Part shown: piece by piece, positions 44,000 through 53,344 of the stretch
Position numbering within the stretch: the first letter of the stretch is position 1
Layout of the letters: every line of letters begins with the position of its first letter
Source: Clostridium sp. CAG:762
Lineage (GTDB): Bacteria > Bacillota_I > Bacilli_A > RF39 > UBA660
Assembly (NCBI GenBank): GCA_000432575.1
Contig: HF996836.1
Span: 3,863-67,862, forward strand
Direction: 5' to 3'
DNA length: 64,000 nucleotides
Notes under the pieces: model-generated
What the model saw: only the letters and a program-made list of their open reading frames with translations
What the model was told of the DNA's origin: nothing
The model's database searches: none
Made by a program: the position numbers and the translations under genes

Positions 44000-46212
44000 T
44001 GAAAAAGAAATGGATTGTTTTATTATTAGTTATTGCTGTAATTAATATTTCTCTGGTTAAGGCGTTGACTAAGGATAATGAGTTTGGAAAGATTGAAATA
44101 GATAAATATGCTTCTAAGGAGGATGTAACGTATGGTAGGAGTGCCAAGGTTACTTTAGAGGTTAATGGAAGTAGTTTTGAGAAGAAGAATACTTTAGATG
44201 TCGTTTTGGTTTTGGATAGGTCTTCTAGTATGAATGACAATTTGGATAATCAAAATAAAATGGGCTTGGTAAAGGCGGAAGCTAAGAGTTTGGTCAATGA
44301 TATACTTAAGGGGGATGGCAATGTAAGGATGGGTATTGTTGCTTTTGGTACTAGGGTTTTAGATAAGTATTCTTCTAAGAAACTGGCAAGTGATAAAACA
44401 AAATTGGATGGTTTGATAGATTCTATTCCTAATTATTTATATAATGAGGCAACAAACGTGCATGATGCTTTAAATAAGGCAGAGGCATTGTTGAGAAACA
44501 GCGTAGCAAACAAAAAGGTAATAATTCTTTTGACTGACGGAGCTCCTACTAAGTTTACTTATAAGGGAAAGACTTATGGTACTGGTAAGAATGATAATCA
44601 GGTTTGCTATATTGGTAAGGGAAAAAAATGTACCAAGTCCTCGCCTTCTACAATGGCTAAGAATGTGGCAAATGAACTTAAAAAGAATGTAACTGTTTAT
44701 ACAATAGGTTTTGATGTTGTGGATGATGCATTTTTGGGTGAAATAGCTAGTTCTAAGAACGATTTTTACTTGGCTAAGGATAGTAATAAATTAAGGGAAA
44801 ATTTTAAGGATATTGTTAAGAAAGTAAATGTTATTGCAAATAATATTGTGGTAACTGATGTTATTCCTGCTACTTTTGTTTTGGATAAGGATAGTGTTAA
44901 AGTTCCTGATAATACTACTTTTGAAATTGTTAATGAGGATGATAAAACTACTAAGATAATATGGAAGATTGGTGATTTGGATGCAACTTTAAATTATAAG
45001 TTAACTTATAATGTTACCGCGGTAGCTCCTTACTATGGTAGTATAAATACTAATAGTCGTGCTTATTTGGAGGGTAATGCTCTTGAGGATAATGATTACT
45101 ATAAGAATAAGAATATTTTGTTAACTTTTCCTAAGCCAAATGTTCCTATTCCTGCTTTGACTAATGATGATGATTATTCTAATGTTACTTTATATAGACA
45201 AAATAAGTTAATGGTTAATGCAAATGATGGTATTTTAACTAATGATAATTTGTATCAAGTAAATGATAGTAATGCTGATATTAAGAATTCTGTTGTTATC
45301 GTGCCAGATTCTTTGTCTTGTGGTAAGTTAGAGGATATTGATGTTTTGGAGGATGGTAGTTTTACATATTCTAGTAATAATGAGTGTTTGGGTGATATTA
45401 CTTTTGATTATTATATAATGTCTAATGTTGGTGATACTGTTGTTATTTCTAATACTAGTACTGTTACTTTACATGTTTCTAAGAAACCTACTTCTTATAC
45501 GGTTAAGTATTTAGATTATGAATCTAAGAAGCCTTTACATGATGAGAGGATGTTGGATGTTTATCTTTTTGATGAAATTAGGGAGGAAGCTTTTCATATC
45601 GATAATTATAATTTAATTGGTGATAATGTAATTACCAAGGTAATCGATAAGGAAAATGAGGAAATAATATTTTACTATGTTAGAGAGAATAATATTGCTT
45701 ATGTGGTTGATTATTATTTTGATGATGTTTTAGATTTGAACAAGAGAGAGATATTTATAAATAATAGGCTTGATGCTTTGATAGATAATTATCCTGATAA
45801 ATTGGATTATGGTTATGTTTTGGATCGTGTTGATAATTTGCCTTTAGTTTTAAAGGAAAATTTGGATGATAATGTTATTAGGGTATATTATAAGAGGGTA
45901 ACTGGTAATGTGATAGTTAATTTTATAGATGTGAATGGCAAGAAGTTGAGTGATTCTATTACTATTACTGATTATGTGAATAATTCATATGATACTGAGC
46001 CTATGGTGATTGATGGTTATAAGTTTGTTAAGGTGATTGGTAATCCTCAAGGAAAAATCATGGAGGGTAATGCTATAATTACTTATATTTATGAATTGAT
46101 TATTCCTAAAACGGGGGTTAGTCCTAATTATTGGAAGGAAATAATTTCTTTATCGTCATTTGTTTTGTTAATGAGTATAATAGTTGTAAAGAAACATCTA
46201 AAACACAATTAA
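43999..46212 (+). CDS. Secreted VWA-domain surface protein with sortase signal
   Basis: 737 aa. Signal peptide (WIVLLLVIAVINISLVKA), then a VWA domain with MIDAS motif DRSSSM (Asp73, Ser75, Ser77) and LTDGAPT near 180. A DUF11/CnaB-like region lies near 280-370, two MucBP-like repeats (TVKYLDYESKKPL, VIVNFIDVNGKKL) near 505 and 640, and the C-terminus has IPKTG at 702-706, a membrane helix and a basic tail (KKHLKHN). Probably anchored by the adjacent class B sortase, though IPKTG is closer to class A/C motifs than to NPQTN. Likely an adhesin. Confidence 0.85.
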   Translation: MKKKWIVLLLVIAVINISLVKALTKDNEFGKIEIDKYASKEDVTYGRSAKVTLEVNGSSFEKKNTLDVVLVLDRSSSMNDNLDNQNKMGLVKAEAKSLVNDILKGDGNVRMGIVAFGTRVLDKYSSKKLASDKTKLDGLIDSIPNYLYNEATNVHDALNKAEALLRNSVANKKVIILLTDGAPTKFTYKGKTYGTGKNDNQVCYIGKGKKCTKSSPSTMAKNVANELKKNVTVYTIGFDVVDDAFLGEIASSKNDFYLAKDSNKLRENFKDIVKKVNVIANNIVVTDVIPATFVLDKDSVKVPDNTTFEIVNEDDKTTKIIWKIGDLDATLNYKLTYNVTAVAPYYGSINTNSRAYLEGNALEDNDYYKNKNILLTFPKPNVPIPALTNDDDYSNVTLYRQNKLMVNANDGILTNDNLYQVNDSNADIKNSVVIVPDSLSCGKLEDIDVLEDGSFTYSSNNECLGDITFDYYIMSNVGDTVVISNTSTVTLHVSKKPTSYTVKYLDYESKKPLHDERMLDVYLFDEIREEAFHIDNYNLIGDNVITKVIDKENEEIIFYYVRENNIAYVVDYYFDDVLDLNKREIFINNRLDALIDNYPDKLDYGYVLDRVDNLPLVLKENLDDNVIRVYYKRVTGNVIVNFIDVNGKKLSDSITITDYVNNSYDTEPMVIDGYKFVKVIGNPQGKIMEGNAIITYIYELIIPKTGVSPNYWKEIISLSSFVLLMSIIVVKKHLKHN

Positions 46213-46226
46213 TAGATGTTTTTTTA
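46193..46226 (+). terminator. Terminator after the VWA surface protein
   Basis: AACATCTA / TAGATGTT stem spanning the stop codon, followed by TTTTTT. Confidence 0.78.
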
Positions 46227-46259
46227 TAATACGTGGTATAATTAGTATAGGTGGTAAAT

Positions 46260-46790
46260 ATGAAGATTTATGTTGTTAGACATGGAGAAACAAATGAGAA
46301 TATTAGTAAAATGATGCAAGGTAATATGGATACGGAGTTAAACGATGCTGGAAGAAAACAGGCTTATGATTTGGTGAAAAAGGTAGCTAGTTGTGATGTC
46401 GATTTGATTTTTTCTTCTCCTTTGAAGAGAGCTTATGATACGGCTAAGATAATTGCTCAGGGTAAAAGAATTGTTGTTGATGAGCGTTTGAAAAGTAGAA
46501 ATCATGGTGAATTTCAGGGTATTTCAAGGAATGAAATTAATTTGAAGGATTATTGGAATATTAAGAAAAATATAAGGTATGAGAAGGCTGAAAGTGTTAG
46601 AGATTTGTATGATAGAATCGTTTCTTTGCTTATGGATATTAAGAGGTATTATCCTGATAAGAAGGTTCTTCTTGTTACTCATAGTGGGATTACGAGGATT
46701 CTTTATTATTATTTTAATGGTATTCCAGAGGATGGTGATTTGACTTCTTATAAATCTACTAACTGTTCATTTGAGGAATATGATTTGTAA
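46260..46790 (+). CDS. Histidine phosphatase / phosphoglycerate mutase-like protein
   Basis: 176 aa from the ATG at 46260 (AGGTGGTAAAT before it); a GTG at 46251 is less likely. Branch-1 histidine phosphatase fold: VVRHGETNEN (His/Arg core) at the N-terminus, FSSPLKRAYDTAKII near 55, EFQGIS near 83 and VTHSGITRILYYYF near 143. Too short for a classic PGAM and lacking its pattern, so a small-molecule phosphatase (CobC/GpmB type). Substrate unknown. Confidence 0.85.
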   Translation: MKIYVVRHGETNENISKMMQGNMDTELNDAGRKQAYDLVKKVASCDVDLIFSSPLKRAYDTAKIIAQGKRIVVDERLKSRNHGEFQGISRNEINLKDYWNIKKNIRYEKAESVRDLYDRIVSLLMDIKRYYPDKKVLLVTHSGITRILYYYFNGIPEDGDLTSYKSTNCSFEEYDL

Positions 46791-46820
46791 GTTTTTTACT
46801 TGTGTCTTTTTTAATTTTAG

Positions 46821-46849
46821 TGCTTATGTTATAATTTAAGCATTTTTTT
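46821..46849 (+). terminator. Terminator after the phosphatase gene
   Basis: TGCTTA / TAAGCA stem followed by seven T. Confidence 0.72.
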
Positions 46850-46896
46850 AATATTTTTTTATTTTTTATGATAAAATTGTATTAAAGGGAGGTCTT

Positions 46897-48150
46897 ATGA
46901 AGAGGAAGATAAATATTATTACGCATTTTGTTAATAGTCTGCTTTTTATTGTTATGGGGTTAATATTTATTATTAAGAGGAATGAGATGTTTGCTATTAC
47001 TATTAAGGTAATTGGCGTTTTGCTATTAATAACGGTTGTTTTTAAGGTAATTAATGTTTTGGTTAAGAGACGGAAAATTTTAGATGGTGTTTTGGATATT
47101 TTAATAACTTTGATTACTTCTATTTTTATTATTGAGAGTCCTTCATTTTTTGTTTCGTTTTTTATTATTGTTTTTGGGATATATGCGATGTTGCAAAGTT
47201 TGTCTAGCTTGATTAATTTATATATTTATAAGCACGATCATCTTCACGGTAAGTTAGGAATTGTTTTTAAGTTTCTTATTAGTTTTGTTACTTCTTATTT
47301 GTTGTTGTTTAGTAGGGTGAGTAATTCTAAGTATCTTTGTCTTATTACTGGTATTTATTTGATTATTTATGGTGTTAATATTTTTGCTGGTATTTTTGAG
47401 AGAAAGAAGAGATTAGTTATCCCCTTACCTACTATTTTGACTATGTTTATTCCTCCACTTCTAATTAAGAAGGTTGAAAAGGAGAAAGGTAATATTTCTA
47501 CTAATGTTAAGAAGGATATTAATCCTAATTTGGAGATATTGATTCATTTGGCTAAAAATGGTTCGGCTATGATGGGTCATGTTGAGGTGGCTGTTTGTGA
47601 TAAAATTTATTCTTATAGTTGTTATAATTATACTAATAGAAGGCTTTGGGGTGGCATGGGTGATGGTATTTTAGGTATATTTGATCATGATAAGTATATT
47701 AAGTATTGTGTTTGCGAGAAAAATCGTTTTATTGTTTCTTATGGGGTTTTATTAACTGAGAAGGAAATAGATATTGTTTTAAATAAGATAACTGAGATGC
47801 TTCAGGAAAATGCTGTTAGGTGGTATCCTGAATATGCTTTATATGATATGAATCTTTGTCCTAAGAAGGAATTTACGGAGATGGCTAATCAAACCTATAA
47901 GAAGGCGGATGGTATATTTTATAAGTTTATTAAAGGTAAATTTAAGACCTTCTTTGTGTGTCGTACTAATTGTGTTGAGGTGGCCGATACTATATTAGCG
48001 AGTCTTGGTACTAAGGTAATTAATTTGGAGGGGGTTCTTAGTCCTGGTACTTATTATTCGTATTTGGAAAAGGAATATTTGAAGAAAAATAGTAGAATTG
48101 TTTCTAAAACTGTTTACACTAAAGAATTGTTCAAGAAAAAGAAATACTAA
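46897..48150 (+). CDS. DUF308-like membrane protein with permuted NlpC/P60 (LRAT-like) domain
   Basis: 417 aa. The first 170 residues form about six helices in the pattern of HdeD/DUF308 proteins. The soluble C-terminal part has MGHVEVAVCDKIYSYS with His228 and FFVCRTNCVEVADTI with Cys359, an H...NC order like the permuted NlpC/P60 or LRAT superfamily (compare NCEHF). This suggests a membrane-anchored cysteine hydrolase or acyltransferase, but the match is by motif only. AAGGGAGG before the ATG is strong. Confidence 0.6.
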   Translation: MKRKINIITHFVNSLLFIVMGLIFIIKRNEMFAITIKVIGVLLLITVVFKVINVLVKRRKILDGVLDILITLITSIFIIESPSFFVSFFIIVFGIYAMLQSLSSLINLYIYKHDHLHGKLGIVFKFLISFVTSYLLLFSRVSNSKYLCLITGIYLIIYGVNIFAGIFERKKRLVIPLPTILTMFIPPLLIKKVEKEKGNISTNVKKDINPNLEILIHLAKNGSAMMGHVEVAVCDKIYSYSCYNYTNRRLWGGMGDGILGIFDHDKYIKYCVCEKNRFIVSYGVLLTEKEIDIVLNKITEMLQENAVRWYPEYALYDMNLCPKKEFTEMANQTYKKADGIFYKFIKGKFKTFFVCRTNCVEVADTILASLGTKVINLEGVLSPGTYYSYLEKEYLKKNSRIVSKTVYTKELFKKKKY

Positions 48151-48179
48151 TCAATATTTGATGTATGTATTTCTTTTTT
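48139..48179 (+). terminator. Terminator after the DUF308-like gene
   Basis: AAGAAATAC / GTATTTCTT stem spanning the stop codon, followed by a T-run. Confidence 0.7.
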
Positions 48180-49026
48180 ATATTTTGATTTTATTTTTGT
48201 TTTTTAGTCTTATTTCACTGAAGTTACATTTTTTACATAGTGTTTCACATTTTATTCCTTTTTGAAAGTTTTGGTTCATTTTTTTAAATCTTTCACTTTG
48301 GATAATGCTTTCTAGACTGTTTTCAAAGATGTTTCCTAAATTTATTATTCCTTGGCTGTCGAGGCAACATGGTACTACATTTCCATTTGATAAAATTGCT
48401 ATATGGTTAATCGTGCCATAGCATTTGCCTGTTTCTCTATAATAATCGTTATCTAAGCTGGGCCATTTGAATACATAATCTTTGTTTAGATATAGGTTGT
48501 TTTTGATTTTGATGTTTAATTTTTGGTTTAGTTCTTCATAATCAATGTGATATTTTTGGCTAAGGTATGTGATAAAGTTGCTACTTGAATTGTTGCTTCC
48601 AAGGTTCCATAGACGATATGATACGATGATACTACTGTTATTAATTATTTCATTAACGGTGTTGTCAATTGTACTAAAATTTTTATAAATATGAATAATG
48701 TCATGGATAGAAATGTTTATTTGTCTAATTGTTTTGTTATGTTTTTGGATAATATCTAATTTATTACTTAGAAGGGTGCCATTTGTAGTTATATTAACTT
48801 TTTTATTGTACTTTGATGCTAATGATAGTATTTCGTCTAGTTCTGCATGTAATAATGGTTCTCCTAATACGTGTAGGTGGATATAATCTGTATAATTGTT
48901 GATTTTTTTTAAAATTTGTTCAAACTCTTTACTGCTTAGTGTGTCTTTTTCTCTTTTGTATTTGCTACAAAATGGGCAATGGAGATTGCATTTGTTGGTG
49001 ATTTCTATATAAATACTTTTAAACAT
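48178..49026 (-). CDS. Radical SAM/SPASM protein
   Basis: 282 aa. [4Fe-4S] motif NKCNLHCPFCSKYK (CxxxCxxC) at residues 10-23, GEPLLH near 58, and a SPASM-type C-terminus with CYGTINH, VVPCCLD and CETLCKKC. SPASM proteins modify peptides or install cofactors. No obvious peptide substrate gene is adjacent. It shares its start region with uvrB's 3' end (1-nt gap), so it may be expressed with uvrB. Confidence 0.82.
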   Translation of the reverse strand: MFKSIYIEITNKCNLHCPFCSKYKREKDTLSSKEFEQILKKINNYTDYIHLHVLGEPLLHAELDEILSLASKYNKKVNITTNGTLLSNKLDIIQKHNKTIRQINISIHDIIHIYKNFSTIDNTVNEIINNSSIIVSYRLWNLGSNNSSSNFITYLSQKYHIDYEELNQKLNIKIKNNLYLNKDYVFKWPSLDNDYYRETGKCYGTINHIAILSNGNVVPCCLDSQGIINLGNIFENSLESIIQSERFKKMNQNFQKGIKCETLCKKCNFSEIRLKNKNKIKI

Positions 49027-49027
49027 T

Positions 49028-50983
49028 TTATTCGCTTTCTAGTTCAAAGATGATATCTCTTAGTTCCATGGCTTTTTCAAAGTCTAATTTTTTAGCAGCA
49101 TCTTTCATTTCGTTTGTTAATCTTATGATCATGTCTTGTTTTTCTTTCTTGCTGTATTTTTCTTTGATTTGAACATCTTTTTTTGTTTCTAGTTCGTTAG
49201 TTATTAATTCTCTAATTTCTTTATTGATGGTTCTTGGTATGATATGATTTTTGATATTATATTCGTTTTGGATGGTTCTTCTTCTTTTTGTTTCGGTGAT
49301 GGCTTCTTCCATTGATTCGCTTATGGTGTCAGCATACATGATGACCATACCGTTTTCGTTTCTTGCACATCTTCCTATTGTTTGAATTAGGCTTCTACTA
49401 CTTCTTAAGAATCCTTGTTTATCAGCATCCATAATGGCAATTAGAGATACTTCTGGGATGTCTATTCCTTCTCTTAGTAAGTTAATGCCTACGACTACAT
49501 CATATTTTCCTAATCTTAGGTCTCTTATTATTTTAATTCTTTCTAAGGTTTTTATTTCATTGTGTAAGTACGCTACTTTCATGTCTATGTTTTTGAGGTA
49601 ATTGGTTAGTTCTTCAGCCATTCTAATTGTTAGAGTTGTGATTAATACTCTTTCATTTTTTTCTATTCTAACGTTTATTTCATTTATGAGATCATCAATT
49701 TGGTTTTTAGTAGGTCTTACTTCAATTATAGGATCAAGTAGTCCTGTTGGTCTTATTATTTGTTCTACCACTTTATGATGAACTTTTTCTAGTTCGTAAT
49801 CACCAGGGGTTGCAGATACGTAGATAACATTTTTTATTTTGCTCTCAAACTCTTCAAATTTAAGTGGTCTATTATCAAGTGCACTTGGTAGTCTAAAGCC
49901 ATAGTCTACTAAATTTTGTTTTCTCGCTCTGTCACCATTGTACATTCCTTTTACTTGAGGTAAGGTAACGTGCGATTCGTCTATTACTAAAAGGTAGTCG
50001 TCGCCAAAGAAGTCGATTAGGGTGGTTGGCATTTGGCCAGGACTTCTTAGAGCAAGTGGTGCTGAATAGTTTTCAACACCACGGCATGTTCCTGTTTCAC
50101 TTAGCATTTCCATGTCGTAGTTAACTCTTTCTTCTATTCTTTGGGCTTCAATTAATTTATTTTTTTCTTTGAAGTATTTTACTCTTTCTTCTTTTTCTTT
50201 GGATATGTTTTCAATGGCTTTTTGTAATTTTAAATCGTTGGTAACAAAGTGGGATGCAGGAAATAATGAAATTGTTTTTTTGTCTTTTAGGATTTTCCCA
50301 GTAATGCTATCAAACTCACTGATTCTATCTATTTCGTTGCCAAAAAATTCAATCATTAGGCCTTCTGTTTTTTGGTTTACGGGAATTATTTGTAAGGTGT
50401 CCCCGATTACTCTAAATGTACCTCTTTTTAGGTCAATGTCGTTTCTTTCGTATAACATGTCAACTAGTTTTTTTAAAACATCATCTCTTTTTATTTTGTC
50501 GCCTACATTTAGGGTGAGCATTTTGTTCTTGTAATCTTCTACTTCACCTATTCCATATATGCAGGACACACTGGCAACGACAATAACATCTTTTCTCGTA
50601 ATGATGGCAGAGGTGGCACTGTGGCGAAGTTCGTCTATTTCATCATTGATGCTACTGTCTTTTTCAATATATGTATCTGTTGATGGAACATACGCTTCTG
50701 GTTGGTAGTAGTCATAATATGATACAAAGTACTCTACTTTATTATTTGGAAAAAGTTCTTTGAATTCACTGTAAAGTTGTCCCGCAAGTGTCTTGTTGTG
50801 AGCTAAAACTAGTGTTGGTTTATTTACTTCTTTTATTACATTAGCAATTGTGAAGGTTTTTCCTGTACCTGTGGCTCCAAGTAATACTTGCTCTTTTTGA
50901 CCTTCTTTTATTCCTTCTACTATTTTTTCTATTGCCTGTGGTTGATCACCACTTGGTTTATATTTACTGACTAGTTCAAACAT
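49028..50983 (-). CDS. uvrB: Excinuclease ABC subunit B
   Basis: 651 aa. Damage-loading helicase of nucleotide-excision repair. [16 protein letters not shown] (Walker A) near 35, YYQPEAYVP hairpin near 92, DESHVTLPQ near 335, [12 protein letters not shown] near 537, and a UVR coiled domain at the end ([14 protein letters not shown]) that binds UvrC. AAAGGAGGAAT before the ATG. SOS-type control suggested by the same palindrome as uvrA. Confidence 0.98.
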   Translation of the reverse strand: MFELVSKYKPSGDQPQAIEKIVEGIKEGQKEQVLLGATGTGKTFTIANVIKEVNKPTLVLAHNKTLAGQLYSEFKELFPNNKVEYFVSYYDYYQPEAYVPSTDTYIEKDSSINDEIDELRHSATSAIITRKDVIVVASVSCIYGIGEVEDYKNKMLTLNVGDKIKRDDVLKKLVDMLYERNDIDLKRGTFRVIGDTLQIIPVNQKTEGLMIEFFGNEIDRISEFDSITGKILKDKKTISLFPASHFVTNDLKLQKAIENISKEKEERVKYFKEKNKLIEAQRIEERVNYDMEMLSETGTCRGVENYSAPLALRSPGQMPTTLIDFFGDDYLLVIDESHVTLPQVKGMYNGDRARKQNLVDYGFRLPSALDNRPLKFEEFESKIKNVIYVSATPGDYELEKVHHKVVEQIIRPTGLLDPIIEVRPTKNQIDDLINEINVRIEKNERVLITTLTIRMAEELTNYLKNIDMKVAYLHNEIKTLERIKIIRDLRLGKYDVVVGINLLREGIDIPEVSLIAIMDADKQGFLRSSRSLIQTIGRCARNENGMVIMYADTISESMEEAITETKRRRTIQNEYNIKNHIIPRTINKEIRELITNELETKKDVQIKEKYSKKEKQDMIIRLTNEMKDAAKKLDFEKAMELRDIIFELESE

Positions 50984-51012
50984 GATATTCCTCCTTTATA
51001 AATGGTAAAAAT

Positions 51013-51041
51013 ACTATAACAAAATTTTTTTTGGTTGTCAA
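51013..51041 (-). promoter_or_regulatory. Promoter of uvrB
   Basis: TTGACA (51036-51041), 17-bp spacer, TATAGT (51013-51018) on the minus strand. Confidence 0.88.
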
Positions 51042-51049
51042 TTGATTTT

Positions 51050-51063
51050 TATACATTTGTTTG
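51050..51063 (-). promoter_or_regulatory. LexA-like operator, uvrB
   Basis: TATACATTTGTTTG, 8 bp upstream of the uvrB -35, in the same orientation and at the same distance as the uvrA copy. Confidence 0.6.
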
Positions 51064-51080
51064 ATTAAATGTGTGGTAAA

Positions 51081-51100
51081 GAAAAAAGGAACTACTTCCT
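51081..51100 (-). terminator. Terminator after the DUF1003 gene
   Basis: AGGAA-GTAG-TTCCT stem next to the stop codon, followed by TTTTTTC on the minus strand. Confidence 0.6.
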
Positions 51101-51611
51101 ATTGTTGGTTGTTATCTTCTTGTTCTAAGGATGCAAGGATTTTCTTTTGATTAGCCAGTATGCGTTCCATTTTGTCATGTAATTCTTCTAAGATTAATTC
51201 ACTTTTTAAGTCAGTTTTATAATCGTTTTGACTTCTTATGCTGTCTTTTTTAGCTGCTCGATTTTGGCTCATCATGATAATTGGTGCTTGCAAGGCTGCG
51301 ATGCATGATAAGACTAGATTTAGTAAAATGAAAGGATATGGGTCAAGGTCTTTAATAAAGTATACATTAAGGATAACCCAGGTAATTAAAAAGAGGGAAA
51401 ATCCTATTATAAATCCCCAGCTACCAGCATGTTCAGTTAGTTTGTCGGCTAGGATATCTCCAAACTTTTCTCTTTCTTTGTCTTCTTTGTCAACATCTAT
51501 TGCTATAGGACTATCAATAAGTAAATTTATTAGTTGTTCTTCATCTTCTATTTCTAGATTTTTGTTTAATAGCATTTTTACTATTTCTTTTTTTGTTTTT
51601 CTTTTTTCCAT
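51099..51611 (-). CDS. DUF1003 membrane protein
   Basis: 170 aa from the ATG at 51611 (AGGTGATAAA upstream). DUF1003 core: HAGSWGFIIGFSLFLITWVI, LNLVLSCIAALQAPIIMMSQ, then RAAKKDSIRSQNDYK with two membrane helices and a charged C-terminus. Widespread, function unknown; some members are magnesium- or stress-related. Confidence 0.85.
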   Translation of the reverse strand: MEKRKTKKEIVKMLLNKNLEIEDEEQLINLLIDSPIAIDVDKEDKEREKFGDILADKLTEHAGSWGFIIGFSLFLITWVILNVYFIKDLDPYPFILLNLVLSCIAALQAPIIMMSQNRAAKKDSIRSQNDYKTDLKSELILEELHDKMERILANQKKILASLEQEDNNQQ

Positions 51612-51653
51612 TTTATCACCTATTTTCATGATACTACTAATTTGTTTTGGTGT

Positions 51654-51681
51654 AAAGAAAAAACTATTTTTTATAATAGTT
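51654..51681 (-). terminator. Terminator after the lipoprotein gene
   Basis: AACTATT / AATAGTT stem followed by TTTTTTCTTT on the minus strand. Confidence 0.7.
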
Positions 51682-51722
51682 TATCGTTTAGAAAATTAAT
51701 CTACTACGTTATTTTATTGTGT

Positions 51723-51744
51723 AAATTAAAACAGCATAGCAAAA
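51723..51744 (-). repeat. Dispersed element, copy 8
   Basis: AAATTAAAACAGCATAGCAA on the plus strand, right after the lipoprotein gene stop. Confidence 0.65.
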
Positions 51745-51754
51745 GTGTATTGAT

Positions 51755-52621
51755 TTATCCAATTGTGCTTGGGACTAATTTCATTGCATATTCTTCGGCA
51801 GTGATAGCACGGCTGGTTACTTCACTTGGTATTTCTACGTTTACTTTGGTGTAATCAAATTCTATAGTTATATCTAATTTATCTATTCCATCAATGTTTA
51901 ACATTTCTGTTTTGTCATTTTCTAAATTTAAGTATTTAATGATTTCTCCTATGTTCGCACTCATTTTTGTGATGTGGTTATTTTTGGTATCAATAAATAT
52001 TTTTATGGCTATGTTACCATCAAATTTGATGTCTCCTGTATTTTCTCCTACGGCATTTAATATGCGTGATAATAAATCTTTGGTAATATTTAGTTGATAT
52101 TCGGCTATATCATTTTCTTTGTTAACAAGAACGATGTCAGTTTCTTTTAGTACTTCGTCCACTAATGTTTTTGTAAGTTTTTCTGCTTCTTCAATATTTT
52201 TGCTATATTCGTTTTCTTCTGTTTCTTCTTGTTTTATCCAGTAATTTTCTTCGTTTTCTATGCCTAACATGGAATCTACTATTGAACTTTGCATGTATAC
52301 TGTGTTAGTGTTATTTTTCATATTTAAATATAGTTCTTGTGGACCAAAATAGATGTTATCTTCTATATTAATTTTGGCGATTAGGTTATTTTCATCAATG
52401 CTATTAAACATTATGTTTAAGGTAAGTGGTAAATCAACTTTAACTCCACTGCTACTAAATCCTAGATTAACTCCTACCATTACTTTCCCTGAATCATTTT
52501 TTTCTTGGATAGCTTTTTTAAATACTTCTAATGGTGTTAATTCGCGCTCTTTTTTGGTAATACATCCTGTTAAGGCTAATACTAAAATAAAAACACCTAT
52601 AAACTTAAAAATCTTTTTCAT
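51755..52621 (-). CDS. Predicted lipoprotein
   Basis: 288 aa. Signal with lipobox LALTGC (Cys near 20) predicts a lipid-anchored surface protein. The mature part is beta-rich with an alternating pattern and an acidic linker (EENYWIKQEETEENEYSKN), resembling LolA/LppX-like fold proteins, but no family is certain. Downstream of lepB on the same strand (63 nt), so perhaps co-transcribed. Confidence 0.7.
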   Translation of the reverse strand: MKKIFKFIGVFILVLALTGCITKKERELTPLEVFKKAIQEKNDSGKVMVGVNLGFSSSGVKVDLPLTLNIMFNSIDENNLIAKINIEDNIYFGPQELYLNMKNNTNTVYMQSSIVDSMLGIENEENYWIKQEETEENEYSKNIEEAEKLTKTLVDEVLKETDIVLVNKENDIAEYQLNITKDLLSRILNAVGENTGDIKFDGNIAIKIFIDTKNNHITKMSANIGEIIKYLNLENDKTEMLNIDGIDKLDITIEFDYTKVNVEIPSEVTSRAITAEEYAMKLVPSTIG

Positions 52622-52684
52622 AACTTCCTCCTACTACTTAAGTTTATAATAATTATATCATTTTTTTGAATAAATTGTTATTTT

Positions 52685-53212
52685 TTACATTTTTTTTATT
52701 TTATTTAACGGCCATAGTTGGAAGATGCATTTACCTATGATATCACTTTTTTTTATTAGGCCAAAGTCTCTGCTATCATAAGAGTCTTCACGATTATCTC
52801 CTAAAACTAAGTACATGTCATCAGGTATTTTTGTGTATCCTAAATCGTTTAAACTAAAATTATTTGTTTTGGTACTTTTATCTAAATATAATTCATCATA
52901 TCCAACGCCATCTATGTATAGTGTGTTGTCTTTATATTCGATAATTTCTCCTGGTAAGCCTATTACTCTTTTGATTAGATATCTGGTATCTTCGTTTTTA
53001 AATGAAATTATATCATTTCTTTGTATGGTACTTATTTTATAGTGTATTTTACTTACGAAGACGACATCTCCATCATTGTAGTTGGGACTCATGGAATTGC
53101 CAACAACTTGGGATAGGGATATGACGTAGATAGCTAAAATTAAAACTAAGATTATGACTATGATGTATTTAAATGTATCGCTTAAGAATTCTTTTATTTC
53201 ACGAAAGTCCAT
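52685..53212 (-). CDS. lepB: Signal peptidase I
   Basis: 175 aa from the ATG at 53212 (GGAGGGATAAAG upstream). One N-terminal anchor (TFKYIIVIILVLILAIYVI), catalytic Ser in VVGNSMSPNY near 41, Lys in YLIKRVIGLPGE near 81, and the conserved GDNREDSYDSRDFG near 134. Removes signal peptides of secreted proteins. One of two copies in the window. Confidence 0.92.
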   Translation of the reverse strand: MDFREIKEFLSDTFKYIIVIILVLILAIYVISLSQVVGNSMSPNYNDGDVVFVSKIHYKISTIQRNDIISFKNEDTRYLIKRVIGLPGEIIEYKDNTLYIDGVGYDELYLDKSTKTNNFSLNDLGYTKIPDDMYLVLGDNREDSYDSRDFGLIKKSDIIGKCIFQLWPLNKIKKM

Positions 53213-53344
53213 CTTTATCCCTCCATATGTTACATATATATATAATACCATATTTTTTTCGATTTTATAAAGTTTTTTTTGTTATTTGTCAAAAAGATAA
53301 ATTTTTTTGTTGGGAGAAGACGGTTGGGTGGTATTTATACGGTT

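Noticed and set aside
44488..44510. AACAGCGTAGCAAAC inside the VWA gene as another element copy
   Set aside because: It encodes part of the VWA domain in frame (NSVANKK), so it is best treated as chance.
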